Source: Legionella sp. (GTDB taxonomy: Bacteria; Pseudomonadota; Gammaproteobacteria; Legionellales; Legionellaceae). From it: DNA of 64,000 nt. The translations under genes and the position numbers were made by a program. The first letter of the stretch is position 1; every line of letters starts with the position of its first letter. The notes below the pieces were generated by a model that saw only the letters and a list, made by a program, of their open reading frames with translations, was not told where the DNA came from and did not search any database. This document shows positions 1-8,672 of the stretch, one piece after another. Location: positions 1 to 64,000 of the forward strand of contig JAUXWR010000327.1 in assembly GCA_030680075.1 (NCBI GenBank). The letters run 5' to 3'.

Positions 1-410
1 GGTTCTTACCCTGAAGGCGGTAGGGTGGGCAAAGGCGCGATAGCGACGTGCCCACCGATAGGATTACACCCGGTTCTTACCCTGAAAGCGGTAGGGTGGG
101 CAAAGACGCGAAGCGACGTGCCCACCGATAGGATTACACCCGGTTCTTACCCTGAAAGCGGTAGGGTGGGCAAAGACGCTATAGCGACGTGCCCACCGAT
201 AGGATTACACCCGGTTCTTACCCTGAAGGCGGTAGGGTGGGCAAAGACGCGAAGCGACGTGCCCACCGATAGGATGACGCCCGGTTGTTACTCTGAAAGC
301 GGTAGGGTGGGCAAAGGCGCGTAGCGACGTGCCCACCGATAGGATTACACCCGGTTCTTACTCTGAAAGCGGTAGGGTGGGCAAAGGCGCGATAGCGACG
401 TGCCCACCGA
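1..410. repeat. Tandem array of a 70/71-bp palindromic repeat (five full units plus one partial)
   Basis: Units begin near positions 1, 72, 142, 213, 283 and 353; the last stops near 410. Each carries the core GTAGGGTGGGCAAAGRCGC followed by GCGACGTGCCCACC, whose arms GGTGGGCA and TGCCCACC can fold into a hairpin with an inner GC-rich step. Units differ by a few substitutions and by a 1-nt indel (GCGAAGCG versus GCGATAGCG). The same core recurs as an inverted pair at 60620-60727. The array runs into the 3' end of the neighbouring leftward gene and supplies its last codons and stop. The left border lies outside the window. Confidence 0.93.
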
Positions 411-1158
411 TTGACTGTGTTGAGTTGGTAATGAATTTGTTATCTTTAAATACACGCCAGTCAATCTTGCAGCTATTTTCCAGCGTTTCAATCATATAAT
501 AGCTATTTAACCCATCTTTACGGCGTGTACAGAGTAAACTGCCTGCATGTATCAGAATGCAAGGATTCGAATTATTCTTTTCAATAATGCTCACATGGGC
601 ATAATGGGAGTGGCCTGTGCAAACGATATTAATGGGGCTGTCTTTTAAATAGGTTAAAAATTCCTGATAATTTTCCAGTGGCTTATGCCAGCCTTCGAGA
701 TAATCAAAATTGTGGTGAAAAAAGAGAATATTTAAGCCGGTGAAGGCCGGCTCAAAATAGCGATTAATTCTGATGAGGACCTCCTTAGAAAGAGTTCCAT
801 CTTTAATACGGTAAGGGTTAACGCTATTTACGCCAAGAATTCGTACCTCATTATTTTCAAAGTGCACGCTTAATTTGGGATTAACATAGCGTTTATATTG
901 AGCAAATGGGTAAAAAATTCGTGAAAAAACATTATGCAATGGAATGTCATGGTTTCCCGGTACAATAAGAACCGGTAGTTTTATTTTCTTAAGAAAAGAT
1001 ACAAACATCTCATATTGGAGATCCGTTGCGCGTTGGGTAATATCCCCTGAAATCAGGATAATATCCGGTGTCATCTCAGCTATATCACTAAGAAAATAAT
1101 CCACAATCTCTTCCTGATGCATACCAAAATGCAAATCCGATATATGAAAAATTTTCAT
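358..1158 (-). CDS. Calcineurin-like metallophosphoesterase
   Basis: This 266-residue protein has the full metal-binding motif series of the calcineurin-like phosphoesterase fold: D8-L-H10, G-D39, G-N69-H70-D71, the H148-H149 pair, and G-H183-S-H185. It should be a soluble phosphodiesterase or phosphatase with a two-metal centre; the substrate is not visible (cyclic-nucleotide class III-like enzymes are the nearest guess). The gene overlaps the upstream lipid-kinase gene by 4 nt, so the two are probably co-translated. The C-terminal tail after about residue 250 is encoded by the tandem repeat at the window start, including the stop codon, so the protein has probably been extended or re-terminated by the repeat. 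No signal peptide is seen. Confidence 0.85.
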   Translation of the reverse strand: MKIFHISDLHFGMHQEEIVDYFLSDIAEMTPDIILISGDITQRATDLQYEMFVSFLKKIKLPVLIVPGNHDIPLHNVFSRIFYPFAQYKRYVNPKLSVHFENNEVRILGVNSVNPYRIKDGTLSKEVLIRINRYFEPAFTGLNILFFHHNFDYLEGWHKPLENYQEFLTYLKDSPINIVCTGHSHYAHVSIIEKNNSNPCILIHAGSLLCTRRKDGLNSYYMIETLENSCKIDWRVFKDNKFITNSTQSIGGHVAIAPLPTLPLSE

Positions 1159-2018
1159 GGCTTATTCGTCAATAATCTAAGCGCTTCAGGCACCGATTTA
1201 TACGTTAAAGGATTTTTGGTTACCATGGTTTCTCCATCCAGTGAAATGGTAATTTCTTCCTGGTTTTCAAGATAAACCTCGACAGGATCGCTTGTTTTCT
1301 TAATGTCAAAACTATTTTTTTTGTTAAAAAAGTAATGAATTATTTTTGATAACTGTATTTTTCCATACTTAAAATAATAGATACCCAATTGCGATTTATT
1401 AAAGCTGTTTCTTTCAGTGGTTAATGGGAATTCAAAGGTATACAAGTTATTACTTATCATAAAAAAAGAAGTCGTTAACTGGCGATTCAGGTTTTTATTT
1501 TTAATGATAATAGAAAAAGAGTCATGAGATCGCCATGCTTCAATAAAGCCAGGTATGTAGCTTAGCCACTTGTTGTAAAATTTTGCATAATATTGTCGTT
1601 TTCTGGCAAACACTGGATAAAAGCCAATGGATGAATTATTGACAAAAATCAAGCCATTAACCTCAGCCACATCTATCGTAATCGTTTTTTTATTTCTTAT
1701 AGCTTGCACAAGCTCTGGAGCGTTCGCGGGAAGGCCTAATTCTTTAGCGAAGTGATTCATTGTCCCCAATGGTATAACGCCCAGGATAGTAGAGCTATTG
1801 CTACAGTATTGAGCGGCACTTCTAATAGATCCGTCGCCGCCTCCAATCAGAAGGATGGCGTGATCTTTGACCGCTTTTTTAAGAGTGCCGTTCAAATTTT
1901 GGGGTTCAGTTTTATAGAGTTTGTAAGGAAGCTCGCTTTTTGAGAGCGCATCCAGATAAGGGTCGAGAGATGCTGCATTTTTTGCTTTATTGTTGATAAC
2001 GATTCCTATGCTATCCAT
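1155..2018 (-). CDS. Diacylglycerol kinase family (DAGK-cat) lipid kinase
   Basis: The N-terminal half matches the DAGK catalytic domain: the GGGDGS nucleotide-binding motif near residue 60, then PLGTMNHFAKELGLP. The family phosphorylates diacylglycerol, sphingosine or related lipids, or NAD in the wider fold. I start it at the ATG at 2018 (288 residues). A longer reading from TTG at 2063 begins inside a perfect terminator-like palindrome, while the 2018 ATG is preceded by a GAGAG-type ribosome site. It overlaps the downstream phosphoesterase gene by 4 nt. A kinase coupled to a phosphoesterase suggests one phospholipid or lipid-phosphate turnover unit, but that is inference. Confidence 0.82.
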   Translation of the reverse strand: MDSIGIVINNKAKNAASLDPYLDALSKSELPYKLYKTEPQNLNGTLKKAVKDHAILLIGGGDGSIRSAAQYCSNSSTILGVIPLGTMNHFAKELGLPANAPELVQAIRNKKTITIDVAEVNGLIFVNNSSIGFYPVFARKRQYYAKFYNKWLSYIPGFIEAWRSHDSFSIIIKNKNLNRQLTTSFFMISNNLYTFEFPLTTERNSFNKSQLGIYYFKYGKIQLSKIIHYFFNKKNSFDIKKTSDPVEVYLENQEEITISLDGETMVTKNPLTYKSVPEALRLLTNKP

Positions 2019-2043
2019 GCGGCTCTCAAGCTTGATGTTTAAG

Positions 2044-2072
2044 ATAAATCCCTTGCCTGGCAAGGGATTTAT
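2044..2072 (-). terminator. Perfect 14-bp-arm palindrome, probable terminator
   Basis: ATAAATCCCTTGCC and GGCAAGGGATTTAT flank a single base. It lies 24 nt downstream of the leftward Thr-rich gene and upstream of the lipid-kinase ATG. The arm ends are AT-rich, so it can terminate leftward transcription. Confidence 0.7.
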
Positions 2073-2095
2073 TTATAGTGCCAACAATTGCCCGA

Positions 2096-2473
2096 TTAAT
2101 GGGACAGACCATTGGTAGTACTATCCGGAGTTGTAGTGGTTGTTCCGGTATTAGTATCAGTATTGGTATTTATGCCATTAGTAGTAGGACAAGTACAAAC
2201 ATTGCCTGCAGTATCGGTGCATGTTTGTGCTGTTGTATCAGTAGTTCCAGTAGTCGCATCTCCGCTGGTGGTTGTGTTCATGGAGTTGCTGCTTGTATCA
2301 GTTGTAGGTGTGCCGGTATTTACTGAAGCAGTTGGAACGCAAGTACATACGGTTCCAGTTGAATCAGTACACGTATTCGGGCTGGTGGTCGTTGTTGTTG
2401 TCATCATATCCGTATTGGCTTGCACCGTTGAAAAAAGAAATGTAGCTGCTGCAATGCAAAAGATCCGTTTCAT
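2096..2473 (-). CDS. Small secreted Thr-rich, Cys-containing repeat protein
   Basis: This 125-residue protein has a clear signal peptide (MKRIFCIAAATFLFSTVQA, cleavage near residue 19). The mature part is almost entirely Thr, Ser, Asn, Gly and Asp. It holds two copies of a short Cys module, CTDSTGTVCTC and CTDTAGNVCTC, separated by Thr-rich linkers. AGGAGA sits 6-7 nt before the ATG, so the start is well supported. A perfect palindrome just downstream looks like its terminator. I recognise no family. It may be exported and either disulphide-bonded or metal-binding through the CxC clusters, which is inference. Low complexity leaves long shadow frames on the other strand, which I discount. Confidence 0.7.
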   Translation of the reverse strand: MKRIFCIAAATFLFSTVQANTDMMTTTTTTSPNTCTDSTGTVCTCVPTASVNTGTPTTDTSSNSMNTTTSGDATTGTTDTTAQTCTDTAGNVCTCPTTNGINTNTDTNTGTTTTTPDSTTNGLSH

Positions 2474-2660
2474 AATTGTCTCCTGGTTAAGGGGTATTTA
2501 TTCTATTCGTTGTGGAATAGCAATATTGATGATTATAGCATCTGAATACAAGTTGTGTTATTTTTGAACTAATATTTTTTTTGTCTCATTTTTTTAAGTA
2601 AATTTATGGCCGGACTGATTCTATATATAACAATGAGATGAATTCAAAATGATGGGAAAA

Positions 2661-2691
2661 ATAAGAGTAAAGGATTATCCTTTACTCTTAT
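2661..2691 (-). terminator. Rho-independent terminator for the DUF4142 gene
   Basis: A perfect inverted repeat (ATAAGAGTAAAGGAT with its complement, 1-nt centre) begins 10 nt after the stop of the leftward gene ending at 2702. On the minus strand it is followed by TTTTCCC. Confidence 0.7.
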
Positions 2692-2701
2692 TACTATGAT
2701 T

Positions 2702-3280
2702 TTAGTGACGAGAAATTTCTTGTTGAACCAGCTTCGCTTGTTGCAAATGCATCAGAACATGAGAGCGAAGAATTTCCAAATGTCTTCTTACGGCAGGATT
2801 ATACGCCTGGGGCAACAGTTTTTGGTCAATTAAATGCAATGCTTCTGAGTGACCTTTTACCATGGCACCTATATAAGCTTTATCAAAAGCGCGACCTTGC
2901 AATCCACTTAACATAGCAAGTTCATGTTGACCTTTTTTGTGCAAGAGAATAGCCGCACTTCCTTCTTCAGGACGTACGCCTAATTTTTGAGCCAAATTTC
3001 TGGTTTCTTGCAAGTTTCTGCTATGTTCTCTAATCATGAGCGCTGCATAGCTTCTCACAGCAGGATTAGATGATTTACGTTGTGCTTCTTGAGCCGCAGC
3101 AATCTCGTTTTTATTTAATACAATCACTGTTGCGAGAATTCTGGCATCAACATGGGCTTGCACACTGTTTAAAGGTCTGTCATAAGTCTGATAGACATTT
3201 TCATTATTTTGTGAGCAGCCAGAGGCGAGTAAAACAGCACTGAACGTTAATGAATAAATAAATTTTGATTTCATGTTCAT
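2702..3280 (-). CDS. DUF4142 family lipoprotein
   Basis: This 192-residue protein has a lipoprotein signal peptide with a lipobox (LLASGC) near residue 22. An all-helical domain follows, of the DUF4142 type, which resembles ferritin-like helical bundles. Recognisable segments include SSNPAVRSYAALMIREHS and the C-terminal helix HLEILRSHVLMHLQQAK. Members of this family are periplasmic proteins of unknown function, often stress-related. AAGGGA precedes the ATG. It lies next to a hemerythrin gene in the same direction, with about 100 nt between them, so they may share regulation. A strong terminator follows it. Confidence 0.8.
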   Translation of the reverse strand: MNMKSKFIYSLTFSAVLLASGCSQNNENVYQTYDRPLNSVQAHVDARILATVIVLNKNEIAAAQEAQRKSSNPAVRSYAALMIREHSRNLQETRNLAQKLGVRPEEGSAAILLHKKGQHELAMLSGLQGRAFDKAYIGAMVKGHSEALHLIDQKLLPQAYNPAVRRHLEILRSHVLMHLQQAKLVQQEISRH

Positions 3281-3378
3281 AATAAGTCCCTTTATTGATT
3301 GAGTGAAATGAATTACAGAGATTTACGGCTTTTAAATGGGTCTGACTGTCACCGCATAAAGCGGTGAAGCCAATCGTC

Positions 3379-3825
3379 CTATCCCATTTCAGATCTATTA
3401 TAGTCTATTTTAAATTCCCGCATATTTTTACCTATGCGTTCTAGTTTATCTTCACTAAGAATTTTCTTAACTTGAGGGAAAAGCTCGGTTTCTTCCTCAC
3501 GAGCATGATGTTCGACATCATTTTTAAGTTTTTCAAATTTATCTTCCCATTCTTCAAAGCTTTTTATGTCATCAAATTTTTTAATGGCTTTTTCAGCATG
3601 GTTTTCTTCTTCGAGCAAATGTTTTATCGTATCGGTCAAACGTTTATCATTTTTAAAGTGAGGGTACCAAACTTTATGCTCCATGGTTTCATGTCGAATT
3701 AACTCTTTACATAAATCGTCAAACATTTTCTTTTTAGTTTCTTCTCGATGAGAGTTGTCACTGATATCAGCAAAAGTGCGACGTACTTTATCATGTTCCA
3801 TGATTAAAAAATTAATGGCATCCAT
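3379..3825 (-). CDS. Hemerythrin HHE cation-binding domain protein
   Basis: This 148-residue single-domain protein carries the histidine and acidic motifs of the hemerythrin fold: H near residue 11 (MEHDKVRR), RHETMEHKVWYPHF, EEENHAEK and VEHHAREEETELFP. Such proteins bind a di-iron centre and serve in oxygen, nitric oxide or iron handling in the cytoplasm. I start at the ATG at 3825 because AAGGAG lies 6-7 nt upstream; the ATG 18 nt earlier would place that ribosome site inside the gene. No partner domain is fused. The neighbouring DUF4142 lipoprotein suggests a stress-related pair, but that is inference. Confidence 0.88.
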   Translation of the reverse strand: MDAINFLIMEHDKVRRTFADISDNSHREETKKKMFDDLCKELIRHETMEHKVWYPHFKNDKRLTDTIKHLLEEENHAEKAIKKFDDIKSFEEWEDKFEKLKNDVEHHAREEETELFPQVKKILSEDKLERIGKNMREFKIDYNRSEMG

Positions 3826-3913
3826 ATTAATCTCCTTATGCAACTATTTTCTTAAATCATATACAGTGTAGAGCAAAATTAAATTAATTTCTGTTGGGTT
3901 CTGGTTATCAAGT

Positions 3914-3938
3914 GCCAAGCCTGGGGGACAGGCTTGGC
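3914..3938 (-). terminator. Hairpin downstream of the MDR oxidoreductase gene
   Basis: GCCAAGCCTG and CAGGCTTGGC enclose a 5-nt loop, 14 nt past the stop of the leftward gene. No strong U-tract follows, so its terminator role is uncertain. Confidence 0.5.
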
Positions 3939-3951
3939 CGGTACTCAGATT

Positions 3952-4944
3952 TTAATAATTGGAAAGAACGACTTTGCCTATTGCTTGTCCATTTTCAACA
4001 TACAGATGAGCAGCGCCTACGTCACCTATGGTGAATTTTTTCTCATCAATTAATGGTTTGATAATACCTTTATCGATGAGAGCGGTAAGTTGGGTTAATA
4101 TTTCACCGTAGTGGATGCGCCTTTGGCCGGTAAGCAGTGGTAAGGGTTGCATTACCGTATGGATGGTTAGACCCTTTAAAAAAGCAGGGGTCAAATCATA
4201 GTTGCCAGCAGCTAAAATCGATACAACTTTACCAAAAAGAGCAGCCGCTTGAAAACAATCAGATAGATTTTCGCCACCTACGGTATCAAAAACCACATCA
4301 AAGCCCGCACCCGCAGTGTATTCAGATACGTAAGATGCGACAGACATGCTTTTATAATCGATAACAATATCCGCGCCAAGTTTTTTAGAGATGTCCAATT
4401 TTTTAGTGGAGGAACAGGTGGTATACACTTTCGCTCCAAGCCATTTAGCTAATTGCACCGCAATATGCCCAACGCCACCTGTGCCGCCATGGATAAGAAT
4501 GGTTTGATCTTTCTGCAAGTTTACATACGTTATGAGCGCTTCCCACGCAGTAAGAGCGACCAGAGGCAGGGCGGCTGCTTCAATTAAAGAAAGACTTTCA
4601 GGCTTTTTGGCAATTAAATTAGCATCAGCAACAATATATTCGGCAAGCCCACCACCCATATCAAGAAGGCCGCCTACGCAACCATAGACTTCATCACCGA
4701 TAGAAAAGTTGGTAACGCCTGCGCCTATTTCTTCAATCACGCCTGCAACATCACCATGCAATACGGCAGGAAAAGATGTTATTAAATCCGGAAAAGCACC
4801 TTGCCGAATTTTATAGTCCAGAGGATTAACACTTGTTGCAATTACTTTAATTAACACATGTCCAGGTCTAACAACGGGCTTTGGCAGGGTTATTTCTTTG
4901 AAAACATCGATATCACCGAATTGTGTAATTGCCATTGATTTCAT
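3952..4944 (-). CDS. Zn-independent MDR oxidoreductase (quinone reductase-like)
   Basis: This 330-residue protein has the medium-chain dehydrogenase/reductase layout: an N-terminal GroES-like domain (SVNPLDYKIRQG, GDVAGVIEEIG) and a Rossmann domain with the nucleotide-binding turn GGTGGVGHIAVQLAKWLGA near residue 155. The Cys and His zinc ligands of alcohol dehydrogenases are not at the usual places, so it fits the NADPH:quinone oxidoreductase or zeta-crystallin branch. The substrate is unknown. AAGGAG lies 6 nt before the ATG. It is transcribed separately from the permease to its right. Confidence 0.85.
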   Translation of the reverse strand: MKSMAITQFGDIDVFKEITLPKPVVRPGHVLIKVIATSVNPLDYKIRQGAFPDLITSFPAVLHGDVAGVIEEIGAGVTNFSIGDEVYGCVGGLLDMGGGLAEYIVADANLIAKKPESLSLIEAAALPLVALTAWEALITYVNLQKDQTILIHGGTGGVGHIAVQLAKWLGAKVYTTCSSTKKLDISKKLGADIVIDYKSMSVASYVSEYTAGAGFDVVFDTVGGENLSDCFQAAALFGKVVSILAAGNYDLTPAFLKGLTIHTVMQPLPLLTGQRRIHYGEILTQLTALIDKGIIKPLIDEKKFTIGDVGAAHLYVENGQAIGKVVLSNY

Positions 4945-5026
4945 TTACTGCTCCTTTTTGGTAAACATGAGGGGTGGATAATCCCCAAGGGTTACTACTT
5001 GAGGATGTTACCGTATTCAATGGCTA

Positions 5027-6490
5027 TTAACGCTTCGGAAAAATGTCTTTAAACTGCAAGTGTTGATTGCGCTCCATCGCCAGATGTCGTCTTTTATGAA
5101 ACCCGCCTAATTTATAGACCAGAATAGGACCGATGAAACTCGCGGTTCCCATGAAGAATGCAATTTTATAGGTAGGATCAACATTGAAAAGTAAAAAAAT
5201 CATACAAGCTATCATTAATACAATGGCTAAAATCCCCGTGTAAGGTGAGCCAGGGGTTTTATAGAGGAGATCAGCTGTCGTATATCCTGACTCATATAGC
5301 CGTTTGCGAAAGCGAATTTGCGCCCAGCAGAGCGATATCCAGGTGATAGCTCCTGTAAAGCCTGAGACAAGAAGCAACGCAATATACAACATGGATTGCC
5401 CAAAAAAATAACCTGCTGCAAGCAAAAGCCAAATAGCGATCAATGTGACTATACCGGCATTTTGGGGTACCGCATTACGGTTAAGCTTGGCCAAAGGCTG
5501 AGGCGCCATGCCAATTCGTGCTAATGCATTTAAAGAGCGTACAATCCCATATACCCCTGAATTTGAGCAAGAGAGTGTCGCGGTCAATGTCACAAAGCTT
5601 GTCGCAGCACCTGCCCAGTGAAGTCCATAAAAATTTAATGCATCAGCGAATACTGAGTTGGCAAGGCCTGCTTTTTGCCACGGAAAAATAAGAACCAGAC
5701 AAAATACGGGTATAATATATATAAAGAGAATTCTGAATGTAACGTTTCGCACGGCGCGTGGAATCATTCGCGCGGGGTCGATGGATTCGCCCGCAGCAAG
5801 CCCAATAATTTCAGAGCCCTGGTAATTTACCAGCAGAAGAACCATGGCCGTTAATAGTGCCATTGGACCATTGGGAAAGAGTCCCCCTTGATCAAAAATA
5901 AATTTACCACCCAAAACCCCGCCGGGCTGAGAGCCGTGAATTATGCCAAAAAATATCAATATGGACAAAAACACAAAGCCCATTAGTGCAAAGATTTTAA
6001 TGAGGGCTAACCAAAATTCAATTTCACCAAAGGTTCCAACTTTAGCAATGTTGACATAGGTTATCAGGAGACCAAAGCAAACAGCCCACACATAACCATT
6101 CACACCCGTAAAGTGCTGCATGATTATCCCGCCTGCAATGCACTCAGCGGGAATATAGGCCACCCAACTTATCCAGTAAGACCAGCCAACGCCACAAGCA
6201 ATAGAGGGAGATATAAATTCGGCGGTGTAGGTGATAAATGAGCCTGAGATGGGAATGGCGACAGCCAGCTCCCCCATGCATAACATGGTTAAATAGATAA
6301 TCAGGCCACCTAGAATATAGGCGATGAAAACCGATGGACCAACCTGATTGATGACAGCGCCTGTGCCCAGAAAATAACCGGAGCCAATAATCCCTCCTAA
6401 GGCTATTAGTTGGACGTGCCTGTCTTTTAATCCGCGTTTGTACCCGCCATCGTCGATGGGCGCGTTGTTTAATGAGTCATTATTAATCAC
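5027..6490 (-). CDS. APC-family amino acid permease (AroP/GabP/ProY-like)
   Basis: This 487-residue integral membrane protein has about 12 hydrophobic segments. Its N terminus has the AAT-branch signature: RGLKDRHVQLIALGGIIGSG, then GELAVAIPISGSF, which bind the substrate amino group and carboxylate in this family. It should take up an amino acid with protons; which one cannot be read. The start is GTG at 6490, with only a weak GAGAG site upstream. No nearer in-frame ATG would keep the first conserved segment. It stands alone, with tRNA-Ser beyond it. Confidence 0.85.
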   Translation of the reverse strand: MINNDSLNNAPIDDGGYKRGLKDRHVQLIALGGIIGSGYFLGTGAVINQVGPSVFIAYILGGLIIYLTMLCMGELAVAIPISGSFITYTAEFISPSIACGVGWSYWISWVAYIPAECIAGGIIMQHFTGVNGYVWAVCFGLLITYVNIAKVGTFGEIEFWLALIKIFALMGFVFLSILIFFGIIHGSQPGGVLGGKFIFDQGGLFPNGPMALLTAMVLLLVNYQGSEIIGLAAGESIDPARMIPRAVRNVTFRILFIYIIPVFCLVLIFPWQKAGLANSVFADALNFYGLHWAGAATSFVTLTATLSCSNSGVYGIVRSLNALARIGMAPQPLAKLNRNAVPQNAGIVTLIAIWLLLAAGYFFGQSMLYIALLLVSGFTGAITWISLCWAQIRFRKRLYESGYTTADLLYKTPGSPYTGILAIVLMIACMIFLLFNVDPTYKIAFFMGTASFIGPILVYKLGGFHKRRHLAMERNQHLQFKDIFPKR

Positions 6491-6715
6491 TAACTGTTTG
6501 GTCTCTCAAAATATGTTAATTCACGTGCAAATTGTACAATAAATTTATATCTTGTCTATATATTTTTATGAGGCGAGTCTGCAAAAAGTGATTTTTATAA
6601 GAAAAAGGTGAAGAAGGCAAGACTTATTTTATTTAATTTTTTTATGAGGCTAATGGAGCGCTTTCTTACTGCAAGTTGTTGAATAAAAACTCAGTTAATA
6701 AGTTGAAAAAAAAAT

Positions 6716-6803
6716 TGGCGGAGAGAGAGGGATTCGAACCCTCGATACGTTGCCGTATACACACTTTCCAGGCGTGCGCCTTCAACCACTCGGCCACCTC
6801 TCC
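6716..6803 (-). tRNA. tRNA-Ser(GGA)
   Basis: The complement reads as a class II tRNA. The acceptor is GGAGAGG paired with TCTCTCC, the anticodon region is CTGGAAA with anticodon GGA, and there is a long variable arm and TTCGAAT in the T loop. Discriminator G and CCA are encoded. It decodes UCC and UCU. Confidence 0.95.
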
Positions 6804-6945
6804 ACAGCCCGCAAGAATAGCCTTTTGAAAAATTAAAATCAATCCCTGATAAGCGTTCTATTTATTTGCGCATAAGTTATTTTTAAAAAAACCTGATAAG
6901 GGTTTATACTTAAATTAGAACGATTTTTTTAAGTCAGACATTATC

Positions 6946-7401
6946 ATGATGAATCGCAAGATATTTTTTTTATGCTCGGCGTTGTTTTCTGCCCCATTGA
7001 TGGCTTTTCCCTGTTTTTTCACGCTGGTTAAAGACAGTTGCTGGACTGATTATACGGTAACGGTCAATGTTACCAATGTAGACACCAATCAACCAATAAT
7101 AACGGTTTCGATTCCAGCAGGGCAGACATGGGTAAGGCAGCCCTTTACTTGCCAGCCTTCTGAGAAAATTGTTTACACCGCGACCTTTGAACCTTCTATC
7201 TGGGAACAGACAGAAGGACAGGTTTACAAGGCCAAACGTTATTGGCAGTTGCCAAGTGCGGCAACATCCAAACAAAAAGCATGGGAAGTTCCAGTGTGCT
7301 TTCCGGCAGCTTTTGCCGAAGTTCCTTTTCCACCCAAGGCCTCAGGAAATTGCAAATGCGATTTTAGCAGTGTTACGCCAATACCATTGCAATCTCAATA
7401 A
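6946..7401 (+). CDS. Hypothetical secreted Cys-containing protein
   Basis: This 151-residue protein has an N-terminal signal peptide ending near LMAFP (about residue 20). The mature region has six or more Cys (FPCFFTLVKDSC, FTCQPSE, PVCFPA, NCKCDF), so disulphides are likely in the periplasm. The beta-rich pattern (YTVTVNVTNV, PIITVSIPAGQTW) suggests a small beta-sandwich. I do not recognise a named family. Two ATGs stand at the start and no clear ribosome site decides between them. It precedes nagZ by about 70 nt on the same strand, and co-transcription is possible. Confidence 0.65.
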   Translation: MMNRKIFFLCSALFSAPLMAFPCFFTLVKDSCWTDYTVTVNVTNVDTNQPIITVSIPAGQTWVRQPFTCQPSEKIVYTATFEPSIWEQTEGQVYKAKRYWQLPSAATSKQKAWEVPVCFPAAFAEVPFPPKASGNCKCDFSSVTPIPLQSQ

Positions 7402-7471
7402 ATACAGGAATTCAATTGGCGAGAGCATCTTGCTTGTGTATCATTTAACAATAAATTGAAGATGCGCGAGA

Positions 7472-8536
7472 GTGAAATTGGCAACATTAAGACAGCAAAT
7501 CGGCCAAATGCTTATTATGGGTTTCAATGGTTTAGAGATTGACGAAACCAACCCTATTACCCATTGGTTATCAAAAGACGGATTAGGTGGGGTGTTATTA
7601 TTTGACACGGATTTAGCCAATAACGGTGCCTCCAAAAATCTCGTCAGTCGACAACAGATTATTCATCTAACTAATCAGTTAAATCAAATGGCGACAAAAT
7701 CAGACAAAGATGGATTACCCTTATTCATTGCTATTGATTATGAGGGAGGGGCTGTTGATCGACTAAAAAATATTAGCGGCTGCATGACCACTCTTAAACC
7801 TGTGCAAATGGCCGCTTTGTCAGAGAGCGAGCTGATTGAACAATTGCAGCAAATGGCGGCAACATTGAAATCTTTAGGATTTAACTTGAATTTTGCCCCC
7901 GCTATTGATCTTGATTTGAATGATAAAGAAGGAATAATAGGGCGGCTTGGAAGGAGCTTCTCCAGAAACCCTCGAGAGGTTGCGCGTCTTGCCAGTCAGT
8001 TTGTTAAAGTATTTAGTGATTATGGAATTAGCTGTTGTTTTAAGCATTTTCCTGGCCATGGTAGTGCGACAGGGGATTCTCATGAGGGTTTTGTAGATGT
8101 GAGCAATTCATTTCAATCAGAAGAGCTTGACCCTTATCGTATTTTGCTGCAACAAGATTCGCACCCGACAATGGTAATGACCGCTCATGTCATTAATAGG
8201 CAATTGGATGATAGTGGAATGCCCGCAACCTTGTCGCACAAGATACTTACCAATCTTTTGCGTGAAAAAACAGGGTTTGATGGGGTGATAATTAGTGATG
8301 ATTTGCAAATGAAGGCTATTAGCAATCACTATAGTGTTGAAGAAGCACTAAAACTTACTATTAATGCCGGTGCGGATATGGTGATATTTGCCAATCAGCT
8401 CGGATATATTTCCGCAACGACGGTAATTGATACCATAGAGAATCTGGTAAAATCTCATCAAATTTCATTGGCACGTATTGAACAAGCCTATCAACGGATT
8501 AGTCATTTAAAGCAGTCACAAGCGGTAATGGCCTAA
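7472..8536 (+). CDS. nagZ: Beta-N-acetylhexosaminidase (GH3)
   Basis: This 354-residue cytoplasmic enzyme of glycoside hydrolase family 3 removes N-acetylglucosamine from anhydromuropeptides in cell-wall recycling. Visible motifs are AIDYEGGAVDRLK (active-site barrel), KHFPGHGSATGDSHEGF with the NagZ Asp-His general acid/base dyad in GDSH, and ISDDLQMKAI with the catalytic nucleophile Asp. Length matches the family. The best start is GTG at 7472, because the conserved MLIMGFNG strand follows about a dozen residues in. The upstream ribosome site is weak (GCGCGAG). A hairpin followed by T residues lies about 50 nt downstream. Confidence 0.9.
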   Translation: MKLATLRQQIGQMLIMGFNGLEIDETNPITHWLSKDGLGGVLLFDTDLANNGASKNLVSRQQIIHLTNQLNQMATKSDKDGLPLFIAIDYEGGAVDRLKNISGCMTTLKPVQMAALSESELIEQLQQMAATLKSLGFNLNFAPAIDLDLNDKEGIIGRLGRSFSRNPREVARLASQFVKVFSDYGISCCFKHFPGHGSATGDSHEGFVDVSNSFQSEELDPYRILLQQDSHPTMVMTAHVINRQLDDSGMPATLSHKILTNLLREKTGFDGVIISDDLQMKAISNHYSVEEALKLTINAGADMVIFANQLGYISATTVIDTIENLVKSHQISLARIEQAYQRISHLKQSQAVMA

Positions 8537-8589
8537 TCGGTTAAGTTGAAATAGACTCTCCTCCACTTATTGTGGGGGGATTCTATAAG

Positions 8590-8617
8590 ACAAGATCGAT
8601 TGTAGTCTTGTTTTTTT
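8590..8617 (+). terminator. Terminator after nagZ
   Basis: The short stem ACAAGA/TCTTGT with a 10-nt loop is followed by seven T residues at 8611-8617. It separates nagZ from the transporter leader. Confidence 0.55.
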
Positions 8618-8672
8618 ATATTAATCTGTTAAAATATGTACTCGATGTGCATAAATTGAACAAAAGGTGATT

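Noticed and set aside
25..324. A 99-codon open frame through the repeat array
   Set aside because: It simply reads the 70/71-bp repeat units, with identical blocks; no ribosome site or independent protein signature.
2112..2567. Long forward open frame opposite the Thr-rich gene
   Set aside because: It is a shadow of Thr/Ser-rich low-complexity codons on the other strand. The reverse gene has a signal peptide, ribosome site and terminator; this one has none.
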